A DNA stretch of 64,000 bases from Prochilodus magdalenae (GCA_024036415.1 JAMWET010000477.1:602001-666000), one strand, 5' to 3'; counted from the stretch's first letter, positions 49,747 through 63,150 are shown. A program made the numbers and translations. The notes: a model not told the origin generated them from the letters alone.

Positions 49747-50205
49747 AGCGGTAGTGTGGCCACATTTTTATTAGAGAGCCAAAGTGTTCCGTTGCCGTTC
49801 CCAAGGTTCCCCACCAGAGCCCTGTCTGTGCGTGTATGTGTGTTTTAAATGAATGCACATAGTGCTGAGTCGTATCCAGGCTGTACTAGGCCACACACCT
49901 TGCGCAGGCTGGATACATACACTGCCACACACACACGCACGGACAGCCACTGTGGCCTGTGTTCTCACTTTTTTAGTTGGCCACTGCTGATATATTCACC
50001 TCATGCATGAGTGAACACACACTCCATAGCCACAGCTTTGAACACACACTAAAGCCCCACAATGCCAGGAGCTGCAGACCAAACAGCAGCAACAGCATGC
50101 TCTTTATAGTCAGAAGTTTTATACACGGTTCATCAAAATGGAAATCTAGCTTGTAAACAACTCATTTAATGTCCTTTGCCACTTTTTGCAATAGCATGCC
50201 ATGAC

Positions 50206-50432
50206 CTCCTGAGACCCGAACTTGCTTGGTGTGCAATTTTAATTTTCCTAGCTATTTGTGATTAGTAGGACCTAACAAGTATAAAAACTAAACGTTGTCT
50301 TTGTAAAGGAAGTTGTTTTGGCAAAAAACAATGTCCTCATATGAGGCCAAAAGGTAAAAGTTTTAAAAAAGTATCATGGTGCAGAGAAGCAAAAATGTAA
50401 TGTCCTCATATGAGGACGCTGGGTTCTCAGGA
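50206..50432 (-). mobile_element. MITE-like element, copy B (inverted relative to copy A)
   Basis: It begins CTCCTGAGACCCGAACTTGC and ends GGGTTCTCAGGAAG, so one terminal repeat has a single-base insertion and one change. The two CATATG palindromes are at 50335-50346 and 50403-50416. The doubled GTTAGGTCCTAC of copy A is single here. No coding capacity. Confidence 0.85.
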
Positions 50433-51420
50433 AGATACTAAAGCCTAAACATTTTATAAGTGAAAAACAATATTACAAATAAATAATTTATGACCTATTT
50501 ATACTTATGGTATGAATTACCCACCCACCTTCTTTTTTCCACCCACTTTTACCAAAATAAACAATTATGGCAATGTTATCAATTAAATTCAGTGTTTGAC
50601 TGATTTTAATGTACCTAGTATGAATGACACAACAAAAGTGATTTGACAGCATTCATAGGATTTCATACAGTCAATCATGTACAATGTCAGAGATTCTTAG
50701 AATCTCAGAATCTTAAAATATGTATTTACAGTATATCATTAGAACTGTATAATGATATACTGGATTTACTGTATATACACATATGCTAGAATTCTATACA
50801 AAATTATACAATACATATATGTTACATATATTGTACAATACATATATGTATATATATACGTATATGGCTTCTATAGTATAGTATAGTATATTATAGTATA
50901 GTCACTGAGAAGATGCACCTTTTTAACCTTTTTGAAACTAATCTGCCTCTTTCGCTTTCTGAACATTTAAGGATAAACGGACTCATAGAATTGGTCCTAC
51001 ATTACCTGGAATAAAATTATTAGGTTATTATGCATTTACAGTGTTGTCTTAGTGTTGCAATTACTGTAGTAGAGATAAGAGGTTTTGTCTCAGTACCAGT
51101 GCCAGCCAATGCATATGTATTTTATAGAAACAGCATTTTTTTTATGAAATATTTTTAAATAGGTAACTGGTAATATGTCAGTTTATGTTAAATCACAGGG
51201 GAAAAAATTGGCACAAGTGTATAATTAAATTAATAAACAAATTATTTAACAAATATATAAATAACTATCAGCATGACACAAATCATAATAACCACCTGTT
51301 GTATCAGTTTTTCCTGTGTGCTGTGAAAGACTGTAGTGTGTTTCAGTGCCACATTACAGCAGCGGCCAAAATGTGCAGGTGTCCCAGCACTGAGTCTACT
51401 GTGTGTCTTATCACTCACTG

Positions 51421-51423
<3 letters not shown>
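50433..51423. other. AT-rich unique sequence with palindromic AT patch
   Basis: At 50745-50900 the sequence is almost pure A/T with ACATATATGT-type palindromes and (TATAG)n near 50873-50903. No gene is seen. Confidence 0.6.

Positions 51424-51457
<34 letters not shown>
51424..51457. repeat. (GT)n microsatellite
   Basis: Perfect 34-bp run. Confidence 0.96.
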
Positions 51458-51459
<2 letters not shown>

Positions 51460-51654
51460 CGTGCATGCGGCTGTGTTTGGATAAAAGTGGCTGAACTCAG
51501 TCCAAACATCCCCCATCTGCTGACCAATCCTTGAACTCCAGCCTCCACACACACACACACACAGACAGTTCAGACTAGTGCTGACGAATCTTGCAGACTG
51601 TGGTCAGTTTACCCAGAATTCTGTCTCTGCTGCCATCAAGACACAAGAGACCCC

Positions 51655-51760
51655 CAAGTTTGATTGGTCCGGAGTCTCCCAGTTCTCACATCGTCTGATT
51701 GGCTGATGAAAGTTTGATTGGCGCTTGGTTCTGTCCGCAGTGTCCCATAAAATGCACAAT
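51655..51760 (+). promoter_or_regulatory. Cluster of three inverted CCAAT boxes with an A/T element
   Basis: GATTGG occurs at 51662-51667, 51697-51702 and 51716-51721, followed about 25 bp on by CATAAAATG. Inverted CCAAT boxes (ATTGG) are NF-Y sites and are often clustered in promoters. The order would suit a plus-strand start near 51775, but no exon with coding potential follows, so this is only a candidate. Confidence 0.3.
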
Positions 51761-52066
51761 AAAGCACTGGTCCCAAAGCGGACAACTCTAATAGAAAAAT
51801 GCCTCAGCCGCTAAAAACCCGGCAGAGACACAGCGCAGCTGCTCAAAATAAGCCAAAATAATCAGCTCTTTCTGCTAGATTAATAAAAGCCCACATTTCT
51901 CTTTCTGTTTCCGCTCGTTTGCTGTAAATTCAGCCGTGTGCGTTCCAGCTTGTGTGCTTTAGCATGGCTGAAACTTTCTTCACATTTTAGGAGAAAGCTA
52001 TCTGGACAGAGACAGTGGGTGGGTTCTGTGTGTGTGCATGTGTATTTGTATGTGACGAGGTGTGGT

Positions 52067-52106
52067 CACACACACACACGCACACACACACACAGACACA
52101 CACACT
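52067..52106. repeat. (AC)n microsatellite
   Basis: AC run with CGC and AGAC interruptions. Confidence 0.93.
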
Positions 52107-52279
52107 GTGGTAACAGAGCAGAAGTGACACATGCATCACAGGGTTGTGACATGCGGGGGTCAGCCAAGAGGTCACTCTGAACACCCTGGGAACAGTGTGT
52201 GTGTGTGAGAGAGAGGTAGTAGGTGGGGACGGTCACTGAAGGAAGTCAAAAGTGGCCTCTGAACAGGCTGTGTTTCTGA

Positions 52280-52765
52280 ATATCCGTCTCCTTCTCTGTC
52301 CTTCTGTCTCATTGTCTAATTATTTCACTCCCTTTCCTTCTCTCTTTCACTCTCTTCTGTCTCTTTGTCTTTTTTTCATTCCCCTTCCCTTTTTGTTGTT
52401 TTTCTTTCTCTGCTCCTCCTGTATTTTTCTTTTAGTCTCTACCTTTTGGTCTCACCCTTTCATTTTTTATTCTTTCCTCTGTATTTTTTTCACTATCTGG
52501 CTCTTTTTGTCTCTCTCTTTCTCAATTTTTCATTCTGTGTTTTTCCCCTTCTCTCTTTCTTTCTTTTTTAACTGTGTCACTTTCTTTCTGTCACCTGGCT
52601 ATTTCTTTCTTTCTTTCTTTCTTTCTTTCCTTTTTCGCCCTTGTTTCTCTATTGCCTTTGCTTGTTGATTTTTTTCTTTTCTTATTCCTTTTTCTCTTTT
52701 TTATCACTCATTTCTCTTTCAGATCTTTACTCTCTCTATCTCTATCTGTCTCTCTCTCACTGGCA
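52280..52765. repeat. Pyrimidine-rich tract with (CTTT)n core
   Basis: Nearly 490 bp dominated by C/T on the plus strand; the CTTT core is at 52601-52628. The open frames (Phe/Leu/Ser) are low complexity. Confidence 0.92.
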
Positions 52766-53509
52766 GGCTCTAATGGCAGTATGATGTAGTCTGTTGAAGT
52801 CTGTTGTGACTGGTGCATTCCTTTCAGGTTAAAGCAGGGGAAATTGCATTGTGTTCAGGATTCAGAGTCGCATGAATGTTTTATTGCCATGAGAGTGAGC
52901 GTCAAAAGGTCCTTCTGAGGACCCCCAGGGAGAGAGAGGGAGAGAAAGAGAGAGTTAGTATGAGTGTGATGGACTATGACAGTCACTTAGTGGGATTTCA
53001 CTCGGCCTAAATTGTAACTCTTAGGAAAGAACACACATGACAATTACAGAGTGGAAAAAAATGCGACAGGACACATCTTGTGGGGGGCTGGCGGGGGGAG
53101 TGTGTAACTTAAGACTCTGGACAGCTTCCTCCACATTTTTTGTGTGTGTTTGTGGCTCTGTGTGTGTGTGTATGTGTGTGGAAGACTGCATATGAAGTAT
53201 GTGAGTTAAACCGTGTTACTGTTAAATGAATAACAGTGACAGCAGAGCTTACAGACGAACTGTATAATCCACACATTACTGAGCTAGTATACAGTGTTTC
53301 AGCATTTTTCTGTCCATACTCATGTGTGTCTTTGGAAAGCGCTCTGTCGTCATGTGTGATAGTAATTTCCTTTTCTTTTTTTAAATATATTTTTAAAATA
53401 ATTTTCTGGTAATTGGTGCTGGTCCCTATAAATGCTCATATATTGATTGTCAATTGTCATAAAAAGGCGCATGTGGATGTCATGTAGCCTTATGGCCATA
53501 TGAATGCTG
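52766..53509. other. Unique non-coding sequence
   Basis: Contains a GGGAGAGAGAGGGAGAG run near 52929 and short GT words. No gene is seen. Confidence 0.5.
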
Positions 53510-54150
53510 AATTCTATAGTTATGGACTGCTGTCCACCTGATTCTCTGCATAGTATGTTATCTCCATTTTACCCTGTTCATTAATGTTCAGGACCCCTAC
53601 AGGACCACCACAGAGTGGGCATTATTTGTGTGGTGTGATAGTGTGTGTTGTGCTGGTACAACTGTATCAGACTCAGTAGTGTCACTGCTGTACTGAGAAT
53701 AGTCCACCAACCAAAACTATTCTGCCGACAGTCCTGTGACCACTGATGAACAACTAGAGGATGACTAACATGAAATCTGCAGCAGCAGATGAGCAATGGT
53801 CTCTGACTTTACATCCACCAACATGGTAGGAATGTCTAATAGAGTGGACTGTGAGTGGACACAGTCTTTAAAAACTGCAGCAGCACTCCTATATCTGATC
53901 CACATGTATCAACGCAACACAGTGACTGTGTCACTGCAGCTCTGAAAATGATCCACAATCCTACTAATACCTGCTCTGTAATGCAGCTGTGGGGGTTCAG
54001 ACGGCACGGCAAAAGGAGTCTAATAAAGTATGCAGAGAAGCAGGTGGACTACAGTCTGTAACTGCAGAACTACAAAGTGCACCTACGTGGTTATGAGAGT
54101 AAAAACATTAAGTTGATTTCAATGTTATGGCTGAATGGAGTATATATTAG
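53510..54150. repeat. Fold-back interspersed repeat, fuller copy
   Basis: The left part (53522-53700) has GTCCACCTGATTCTCTGCAT and AGGACCACCACAGAG. The right part (53930-54150) carries their inverted counterparts ATGCAGAGAAGCAGGTGGAC and CTGCTCTGTAATGCAG. The middle includes GTCCTGTGACCACTGATGAA and TCTAATAGAGTGGACTGTGA. It ends with TTTCAATGTTATGGCTGAAT. The words match a repeat I know as widespread in fish genomes; I cannot name its superfamily. The copy at 8.65 kb is partial. Confidence 0.75.
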
Positions 54151-54401
54151 TCACTGTCCTGACAAGTTATAAAAGTTTGGAGTTAAGTGTGTGTAGGGAG
54201 GGACCCTCTCACTGCGTGGTACCAGCGTGTGTGTGTCAGGGCTCCTCATGGTACGATGGGTTACAGCTTACACTCCTTCATTCCTGCTGCACTGTAACCT
54301 CAAGGAGGGAGAGAGGGAGGCCAAGAGAAAAGAAGCCAGAGGCACAAAGTGTATTTTGATATGTTGCTATCATCCAGCTTGAGTAAAGAAGGATTTTTGG
54401 A

Positions 54402-54471
54402 GGTTCTCTCTCTCTCTCTTTTTCTCTCACTCTCACTTACACACACACACACACACACATGCACACACACA
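54402..54471. repeat. Compound (CT)n(AC)n microsatellite
   Basis: CTCTTTTTCTCTC then AC to about 54471. Confidence 0.94.
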
Positions 54472-57400
54472 GACATGCATGTACAATTTGTCACCACTTT
54501 TGTGGAATATACAGACGTGTCTCCTCCCATTGCAAAGGAGGCAACTAAAACCCATTACAGTATTTCTTCAGTGAGGAATTCAGTTTCAAATTGATTTTCA
54601 TGCTAACTTGCACAAATGTTTGGCTGGGTAAAAAGCTCCTGGAGGGCAAAAAAGCTGGCACATGGCCCATATTTGTACCACCACTGCTCTTTTTTTAGCT
54701 GTAACACATCCACTTTGTACAAAATTCAACACTTTAAGACTAAAATCACATCTGGAAGAAACTAGCATAGTATACTCATATGAATGAAACTACACTACAT
54801 GCCTACAGGGAGGCAGCTTTGCAAACATAAAGGTGATCAATAAAAAGGCACTAATATAATTTGAAGAATGCTTTTCCCATAGAATATGCTAGAATAAAAG
54901 GAAAGCCCTGTATCACTTGTATCACCTGTATTACCTTGTCAACATTACATATAGAAATTATAACTAAAAGAAGTGTAGGTGGTAGGGTTCTAGTGGTTGT
55001 AGATAGTTTAAAAAAAATAGTAGACCCTGTGTTATAGACAACACTATATCTTGGTTGCTATCAGCAGCAATAAAAACATATCTGACAAACTGCTCAGTAT
55101 GACTTTGTTTACATTTCAAGCAATTAATTAGGCATAATTATCCCCCACAAATGGATTTGCTTATATAGCTTCTGACACTATAATGTACTGATATCTACCA
55201 AACATGGTCAGGGGTAAAGACAAAATCCAACTATGTGAATTTTAACTGTGCAGTGTACTTTGATCCATTTTGACTTCAGATAACGTCTGGAGATGTGTAA
55301 GCTGGCACAGGCTGGTACCCCCCACCCGACCCCCAGACCACACGACTTGCACAAGCGTGCCACTCTTTACATAAACACACTCTTCCTGCTCTAAACACAC
55401 CCAGCTCTCAGGAGAACAGCAATGCTGGTACCAGATTTTCCTGGAAATGTTTCCGCAGTGGGACCAAAAAGGTCCCTATGTTGGATATGTGCTATTAACT
55501 TCACTTTCAGTATCAAACGGCACCAGAGTTTACATTTTGTCACAGTGAATGTAAGTTAGCACTTACTAGGTAAAACATTGCTAACATGCAATGTGTGCTA
55601 GTAGACATGTTTACTGAAGCTCTATAGGCTGAGTTCACTGCAATTTACAAAAACAAATATTTATTTATTCATTTATATCATAAAGCTTCAGTAAACACGA
55701 AAACAGTACATTTGTTATGTGATTTGTTTGTTGTTCCACAGGTTATTAGTATGTGTAAATATGTAGCTACATAAAAACTAGTTTGAGTTAGATTTAGTAC
55801 TGTGCAAATCTTAACATACAATATAACTAGCCTGTTAGAACTCACGTATAGCTGGTGAAAGTAGTCCCTGCTTTTTCTCTCTTTCTTTTTGCAGTGGGTG
55901 GTATTAATCAGTAAGGCTATGCTACGTGGTCCAGTATGCATTAATGAAGCGTATGGGTCAGCAGAGAGACGGAGATATGCTCTCTCTTAGAGCTGGGTGG
56001 GGGTTATAGGGCCTCACAGCACAGCTGGGAATCAGCTATCAAAGAGATGCTAATGACCGTCTCCTACCGTTAAAAAGCAGTGGATGAAAGAGCAAACACC
56101 CAGCGGGTCCGGCACTTGTGGACACGAACCGGCTCTGAGCTGGGCCTGGGTCGGGGGTTTCCGTCTGAGAATCGAACTATTCTACATACTTAGCTCATAA
56201 CCTTAGGTGTCATGTGACCTGTATAAACCAGCCTAGTTCATTAAAATGTTCATTTATTATCAGATCGTTCTAAAATCTGATTGGCTGAGCCGCATGTAAA
56301 AACCTTTAACATGAACATACACATCCGTTCTGCTAAACTATAGAAAATAAAAAAATTGTTGTATTGCTTGGCACCCAAAGATCGTGGCTAAAATACAATA
56401 TGGCTTGACATTGCACTTGTTGTTCATCCATCCATCCATTTACCTATCAACATAACAGCTTATGATTCAAACCGCTTTTGATCACAATGATTCAAACGCA
56501 GCCTGCACTAGTTCAAATTTAGCAACTGATTGTTATGAACAGTCAGAATATTTTCTTTCTGAATTCCCTTAAATGTTAAACTGTGCCAAGACCAATGCAG
56601 CATTGACCCCTTAGGATGACCTTGCCAATACCCGCTATTTAGCACAATGCTTGCTAATGCAGGTGTCTGTTAGATAAAATTACAGAATTGGCTATCATGC
56701 GGTCATACAATAGTTTATGAACAATGTAATCAATGAAAAATCACCCAAAAAGACTTAAGTCATATTTATTAGTTACCAATCTGGTACATACCAACTTACA
56801 ATGTACTCACACTCATTAGTGCCCTCCAACGAGTGGCTTGCGCTGTCCGGTGATATTGTATTATTAGTAGCTTGACAAGGAGGAACCACAAGCCATATTT
56901 GACCCTCATTTATGACAAAGGATATCTAACTAACTGGTGGAATCGGAAAAGAAAGAATAAATAAAGAATTCAAATAAAAACATTATTAACTTACTCGTCT
57001 TGCTCCCTGATGTTTTTCCTGTTACCTTACATGAAACACAGCCCAGTTTTCCAGTTATAATTTGAACAATTTCTAATTCCTGCTCGGAACTGAGCAGAGA
57101 TCAGCACTGTGGAGTCCGTATCACTCTATAGTTTCTACAGAGGCCATAAATATGACAGGGGTCAAGCAGGGTCACCAGCTAAGCACTCAGTCGCCCATAA
57201 ACTCAATAAAGGACCTGCGTCTGTCCACAAGGCCTTTCATAGTGATGGATAGAGATGGAGCGGGGGTGGGGGGGCTGAAGTCTGCGAGTCTGTGTGTGCC
57301 CATATATTTCTTACAGGCTTCACACATGAAGAAGTGATGCTAACTTGTCTAAAGTGAGCTTTTCTTTAGTTTGGGAAGCGAGTAGGTTTAAGATGTGCTC

Positions 57401-57589
57401 TGTCCTTGCCCTTGCTGTGTTTTGATACGATTTCAATGCACCTCTGGCTGGCTCCAGCCTTGCCGCTGTATGTGAGTGTGTATGTGACTGCCAGTGTGTG
57501 TGTGTATATGTGTGAATAATTTATTCGGCTTGTTGCGCCTGAGCGCTGGCCCTCGTGCTGTTTTTCCTGCTGCTGCTGCCGCTGCGTCT
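54472..57589. other. Unique non-coding sequence
   Basis: AT-rich, with no microsatellite longer than 20 bp and no convincing exon. Frames near 55678-55941 and 57152-57337 lack motifs. Confidence 0.45.
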
Positions 57590-57990
57590 GTTTGCTTTGA
57601 GGAGCTAAATCTTGTTTGTGCGTCGTAATAAGTCAAGCCGGATTATCCCACTTCCCCCACCCCAACACACACACCCACATACAGACACACGCGCAGTCCA
57701 AACACCCCCACCCCTCGGTGCTTAGCCCACATTAGCATCCCAATCACTATGTTTGCAGTATGCTTTTTCTAATGCTGGAGCACATAGCTAATTAAATTAA
57801 TTCACATGCCTGTAATGATTGCTCTCCATCTATTTTTAATAGGGGGTGCATATCAAAGAGCATTAAGTACAGAGAGGCTCTGCTGCAGTGGGGTGAGGGG
57901 TGGTTGGGGTGTGGAGATTTGAGGCCCAGTGTCAGTGTCACTGCTCCAGCTGGAAACATGTTCATAGTTTGCTCCATTGTGGGACTGGGG
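57590..57990. other. Low-repeat block resembling a conserved non-coding element
   Basis: Holds CATAGCTAATTAAATTAATT, GTAATGATTGCTCTCC and CTATTTTTAATAGG, the last an A/T palindrome of MEF2-site type (CTAWWWWTAG-like with an extra A/T base). The call is by texture only. Confidence 0.35.
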
Positions 57991-60179
57991 GCATGTTGAG
58001 GGGGAAACTGTTAATAAAAATCTTTTTGCTAGATAACATTACAGTACATAACTACTCATAATACTATGAACGGATGTCTGTAGAGATGCTTATGGTGACT
58101 AGGAGAGTACATCTGCTAATGGCATAGCTAGTAAAATCAATGTCACTCAGATTTTATGTAATGTTTTCTAACCTTACAGGGAGTTTTTTGGATCTATGAG
58201 CAATGAGCAAACAGAGGAATGTTTATTGTTAGGTGTTGTGGATTGAGATATTTACAGAAAAAAATTAAGTGTGATTTGCATTACAAGTATCACACAGACC
58301 GAAATTGTGATAAAGATCAACAAACTATACATTATGCAGCTCTAGTAGAGAGAAATGCAAGGTAGAAGAAACAGGTGACTCATATTACCGTTGGCTTGCA
58401 GGGCTTGACATGTTACAGGGTTGATGGAGAGTGGCTAAATGGCTCGTGAATAAGTCAGCTTGTTTGGTTAAATCACTTCGTTTAAGCATTAGCCAGCTTT
58501 TACACCTGAATCCAGCAGCCAAAAAGCTCAACCATAGAGGCCTTTTATGCATGTGAAATGTTTCTCATCTTTAATATATAGATCACAGGCCCTCAGCCTG
58601 CTGGAAAAAGACGGGCATAAATATTTGAGGTAGACATCTTTTAGATGTGAGAAAGGGCCATTTAGCTCACTCACTTGGAAAACACTGAGTGCTGAACGAG
58701 ATAGCCATCAGACTGACAGTGGGTGGGGGACATTGAAGGCATGTCCCCTTTTGTCACTATGTGATATTTCAGTTTGCCCTGGGGGTAACTGGAAAGTAAG
58801 CATCTCCCTTGGACTTGGACTTAAAGCTAACATGGTCACATTTTTATACAGATAGACTTCTAGTACGAGTTGTAGATTATTAACAAACTCTATGACAAAT
58901 CTCAATACTGAGCACAGCATTTTACATATTATAAAACTTCTGCACACTATATACATGCTAAATCTCATATACATTTAAAATTGCCACAGGGATATGAGTA
59001 GAATTCAAAGAGGCTGCAGAGCAATGGAACTGGATTCATTGGAGTGAGGTAACTCTATCCCAGCTTACAGTTACATTTGTGATCCAAAGCTAAACATGTG
59101 CATATATTGGTATTTAAGTGGAGTGGAGTGTCCAGGAGTTCAGATATAAGCTAATCATTTAACTTCACGACCTGACCTCACTAACGCTCTCAAATACCAT
59201 TAAATGCTCACAGCAATGTGAAACAAAGCTGAGAGTTAATGCTGCTACTGCAGCACAGACAGGACAAGCATGGTACGAATACTTTGACTGTAGACGGAAT
59301 TTTCTAGTACCAGGTGTATATTACGTGTGGGACATGTAATGCATTAATTTGGATATAAGTTACTGGTTTTGCTTACTAGACAGTCAATTTTGAACTGCTG
59401 ACGGGAGATCTGTGTCAGTGGATCTTTATCAATGGTTATTGGGGCTGATTTAATTGTGTTGGAGGGACAGGCAGATTGCTTTTGTAATTGTGTGAGTATG
59501 GTGTGTGTGCTTGTAAAGGTCTCCTCTGGAGCTCTTCTCCTCTCCTCAATGTCACACACTCGCAGGGGTTCCACACATTTCCATAAAATATTAAAGGCGG
59601 TGTTTCCTGTAATTAAAGCAGTGTGTGTGTGTGTGTGTGTGTTAAATTAGCACTCCTCAGGCATGTTCTATGGGAAGACAGGCTGTGGAGACACAGTGGA
59701 GCTAATACAATGACAGACACAGACATATAGGGATGTATCACTGACCAAGACTGTGCTCACAGGCCTCTGATCACTGTTGACCCCTATATGCAGGTCTTCA
59801 AGGAGCCCTTGAAAATAGTAAATTAGTAAATGTTTCTCGGCCTCTCAAGTTTTGCATTATTATCAAATTGCTACTATTTTGTTGACAATTAACTGTACAA
59901 AAAAAACATATCATTTAGAAATACGTCACACCAAACCACATGTGGCTTAACACTTTACCGTACCTAACCTTAAAACGGTGTCCAGCATCCCTGCACATAA
60001 ACCCACTAACACTACACACACAATAGACTTTTATACACACCCCATTGATGCACACACACACACTTTAATATCCTCTGCTCTAACACTCCTGCTTGCTGAA
60101 TTATCTCCATAGCTCTATCCATATATTGATCCGTCTCTTTCCCTGCATAATTCTCTCCATCTGTCTTCTCCCTCTATCT
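57991..60179. other. Unique non-coding sequence
   Basis: A short (GT)n lies at 59622-59642. No gene is seen. Confidence 0.45.
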
Positions 60180-60545
60180 AATCTGCTCTATGGCTTTAAC
60201 GGCCGCCGTCCCTGCCATGAACACGGTAGTAATGTGCCCCGGTAGCTGTTATGATGTGAAATGACCCTATTGATTGCTTACCCTGCTGACAAAGGAGGTG
60301 GCAGCAGCCACTTATTACTGTTAATGAGCTGTGGGATGGCTTAAGTGGCTTTTCTGCATAATGAGAGCGCTACCTGCTGCAGTAATCAGCGCTCTGCGCT
60401 AAACACCCCTCAACACCGAAACACACTGCCAGACACTGCTGCTTTCCTCAATGGATTACAGCTACGGGTGCAAAATTGCACCAAGACCTGTCGATCTAAA
60501 GATGGTGATTCGGCTGCATCAATTTTGAAATGTCGAGATCTTTTA
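60180..60545. other. Low-repeat block resembling a conserved non-coding element
   Basis: Contains AACGGCCGCCGTCC, CTGCTGACAAAGGAGG, TTACTGTTAATGAGCTG, TTTTCTGCATAATGAGAGCG and GCAGTAATCAGCGCTCTGCG. GC-balanced unique sequence with TAAT words in an AT-rich setting. A 67-codon frame inside has no recognisable domain. Confidence 0.35.
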
Positions 60546-61180
60546 TAATTATGTTTAATGAGAGTCAATAAAATATGTTCCAGATTTGAATAAATGGCCT
60601 TTCTTGGGTCTTTTTTTAAATGTAAAAATTGGTTGATGTATTACATTATAGCCTGTATTCCGTTACTGTGTTTCATTTCTGTTTGTATATTCAATGCATA
60701 AACAAGAAATTGTGAATCATATCAAATAATCAAAGTGAATCTTGGTGTAGTGTGAGAACATGAATGGATCATATTGGAATCGTATTGTGGTACAATTTGA
60801 TCATTTATTTTATTTTAAATTTCATAATTCATTTGAGATTTGAGATTGCATGACTCATTGAATAATTTTTTAAGGAATCGCAATTAAATCATGTCATGGT
60901 GATTTGAGTTTTCACTGAATTGTTTTTATGAAGAATCAGAATCAAACTGTATCCGTGTGAAATGCTGCAATTAAGCATTTCTATATACATATGTATGTGA
61001 GTTGGCCAATGCTGCTTACAGTCCTGTTCAGACTAATTCATGGGACATATGCGACCGGCCGCAGTGTGTGTGTGACACATGTTTTTTTATTCATTCCTCT
61101 GGTCTTTTCATCTTCAACACAACCAGAGCGCTTCCTGACATTTTCCTCCAAAGCCCCGAACAAACTCAGAACAGATGTAC
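60546..61180. other. AT-rich unique sequence
   Basis: GAATCA/TGATT words recur loosely at 60760-60950. No gene is seen. Confidence 0.45.

Positions 61181-61237
<57 letters not shown>
61181..61237. repeat. (CT)n microsatellite
   Basis: Perfect 56-bp run, followed by CT-rich sequence to 61316. Confidence 0.97.
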
Positions 61238-61242
<5 letters not shown>

Positions 61243-61943
61243 ATTCTCTTTTCTCCCTCTCTTATTTTCTTTCCTTTGTCTCTCTCTCCTCTTTCTCTCT
61301 CTGTCCTCTCTCTCTCATTACTCATGTTGTCTGTGTCTGAGTGTAAATGGAAAAGTGTGACTGTATGACTGTGACCGTGCGCGTAAAAAAACATTTTTTT
61401 TATGGAGAAGTCTTCTAAGACAGAGTAAAACCCAGTCATTACCAGTAATGCTCTGTCACCACATCACACAAACACACGCACACACTCATATAGTATCCTA
61501 GGCATCCCACACTTTTAAACAGATAAAAGGACTAGGAAAAGTTTTATCTTCTCTAAAGTGGACAGAAGGTAATTCTGTTTAATATGTATTATTGATTTTG
61601 GGTGATCATAATATCATAGTAACGTTATGTTGAAGGCCTAATTTAAATCTTAAGAAGTTAAAAACAGGTTAAATGTGTTGTCTTTACTACTTGATACATT
61701 TGCAACTTTCGGCGACTGCTTTTAAATGGTAAAATAATTACATTGAATTAAATTTATTTAAATTTAAAACTGATACGTAATTGATCATAACTGATTTCTC
61801 CGCCCTCAGTTGTGTTCTTTCATACTTGCTGTTGTGAGGTTGGACAATGCTGGTAAAAATGCCATAATAATGTAATGAGTTTATGCTTTTATAGTGCTGA
61901 GTTTCCAGTTTCTGTTGAGCTGCACTGTGTTTTTATAATGACA

Positions 61944-62010
61944 CTCTTAAGGAAAAAGGTGCCATAAGGGGTTCTTTGCATGATGCCAAAGAAGAACCTC
62001 CTGTTCTAAG
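61944..62010. repeat. Possible end of a fish MITE-type repeat
   Basis: ACACTCTTAAGGAAAAAGGT, GCCATAAGGGGTTCTTTGCA and GATGCCAAAGAAGAACC in sequence resemble the ACTCTTAAAAATAAAGGTGC-type ends of repeats common in ray-finned fishes. The internal arms GGTTCTTTG and CAAAGAAGAACC are partly inverted. The other end is not located. Confidence 0.45.
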
Positions 62011-62269
62011 TAACAGGATTATGGTGAAAAGTGAGTATTGCTACAGTTCCCTATTAGTTTAAAAAGGATATTTATGAAGATTCTGTAAAGCCTATCCAAC
62101 CTTACCCACAGTAGCTACAAACGTACTCATTTGTGGGCGGAGCCTGGAAAGGGGAGCTGAACTGAATTGTCATGAGGTCAGAGATTTATGCCCATAGAAG
62201 GAATAAACATCGCTAAACATCATTTCATGACATTATGTGCTTCTGAGCAATTCTTTTGGACTGCCAGTG

Positions 62270-63150
62270 TATTACGGGTAACACTCTGTCACCACTCTGT
62301 CGTCACTGCACGTCTCGGTTGTAAATGACTCTGGTCTGGGTGCCTTAGTCACGGATTTGGAAGGGTCCCTTTGATCGCCCTGGTAATTAATGCGCTGCAG
62401 GCTTACATCTCTTTTCCAGGGACTCTCCGGGTTGCGAAAGCCTTTTTCCTGTCCAGGAAACCCTTGGAGAAGCAGGAGCACAGCGCGTCCCCCGTATGGT
62501 TGTGATTTTTCTCAGAGGGTTGTGCCAAAAGCAAGCCATTGCTCTGTGCTGGTTCTCGTCTAGACTATTTCTCACTTCCCTTCCCTATACTAATCGATAG
62601 CCTCCTCCAGTAATAACATCATCGTTTAATATATTGCTTGTTTATCAGTTTCTCAAATGAATAAATCCATGGCGTATCGAGTGCTACATGGGGCCCAGAT
62701 TTATTTCGGCATGCGGTGGGTCAGAAACAGAAAAGGCGGGGGCCCGTGGGAAGAGTCGATATTTTCATATGTAAGCTGCTGAAATTAATGACCTAATCTT
62801 CTCAATAAGAAAGCTTGTTTTAACAGAGTAATCCCTGGACAGAGCCTGCTTTCTGATCGATGCTCCACTTTCTGCTGTCTTTCCTCTACCTTCATACAGG
62901 GCTCTCGATGCTCTCCAAGCTTTCTATATTCACCTGGCTAATGGGAGAATAATCAAACTCCTCATTTACTGTGCTCCTAGCTTTATTTTATTATAGTCTC
63001 TTGACCATATTGTTGATTGGACCATTCAGTATCTCCAGCGCCTTGATGAGCCTAATCCAGCACTGTAATGCATTACTGCGCCCATTTGATGAAGTGTAAT
63101 TGAAACAAGTCAAGCTGCTGAGGCAACTCTCTTTATTATGACCTGTTATG
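62270..63150. other. Long low-repeat block resembling conserved non-coding sequence
   Basis: Almost 900 bp without any simple repeat, including GCTGAAATTAATGACC, CACCTGGCTAATGGGAG, GAATAATCAAACTCC, TGTTGATTGGACCATTCAG, CACTGTAATGCATTACTGCG and GATGAAGTGTAATTGAAAC. The texture (mixed composition, TAAT and CAAT motifs, no sustained frame) is what vertebrate developmental enhancers look like, but conservation was not tested. Confidence 0.35.

Noticed and set aside
60345..60548. Plus-strand frame of 67 codons in the block at 60.2-60.5 kb
   Set aside because: The frame starts without context, has no domain, and the block reads better as non-coding sequence.
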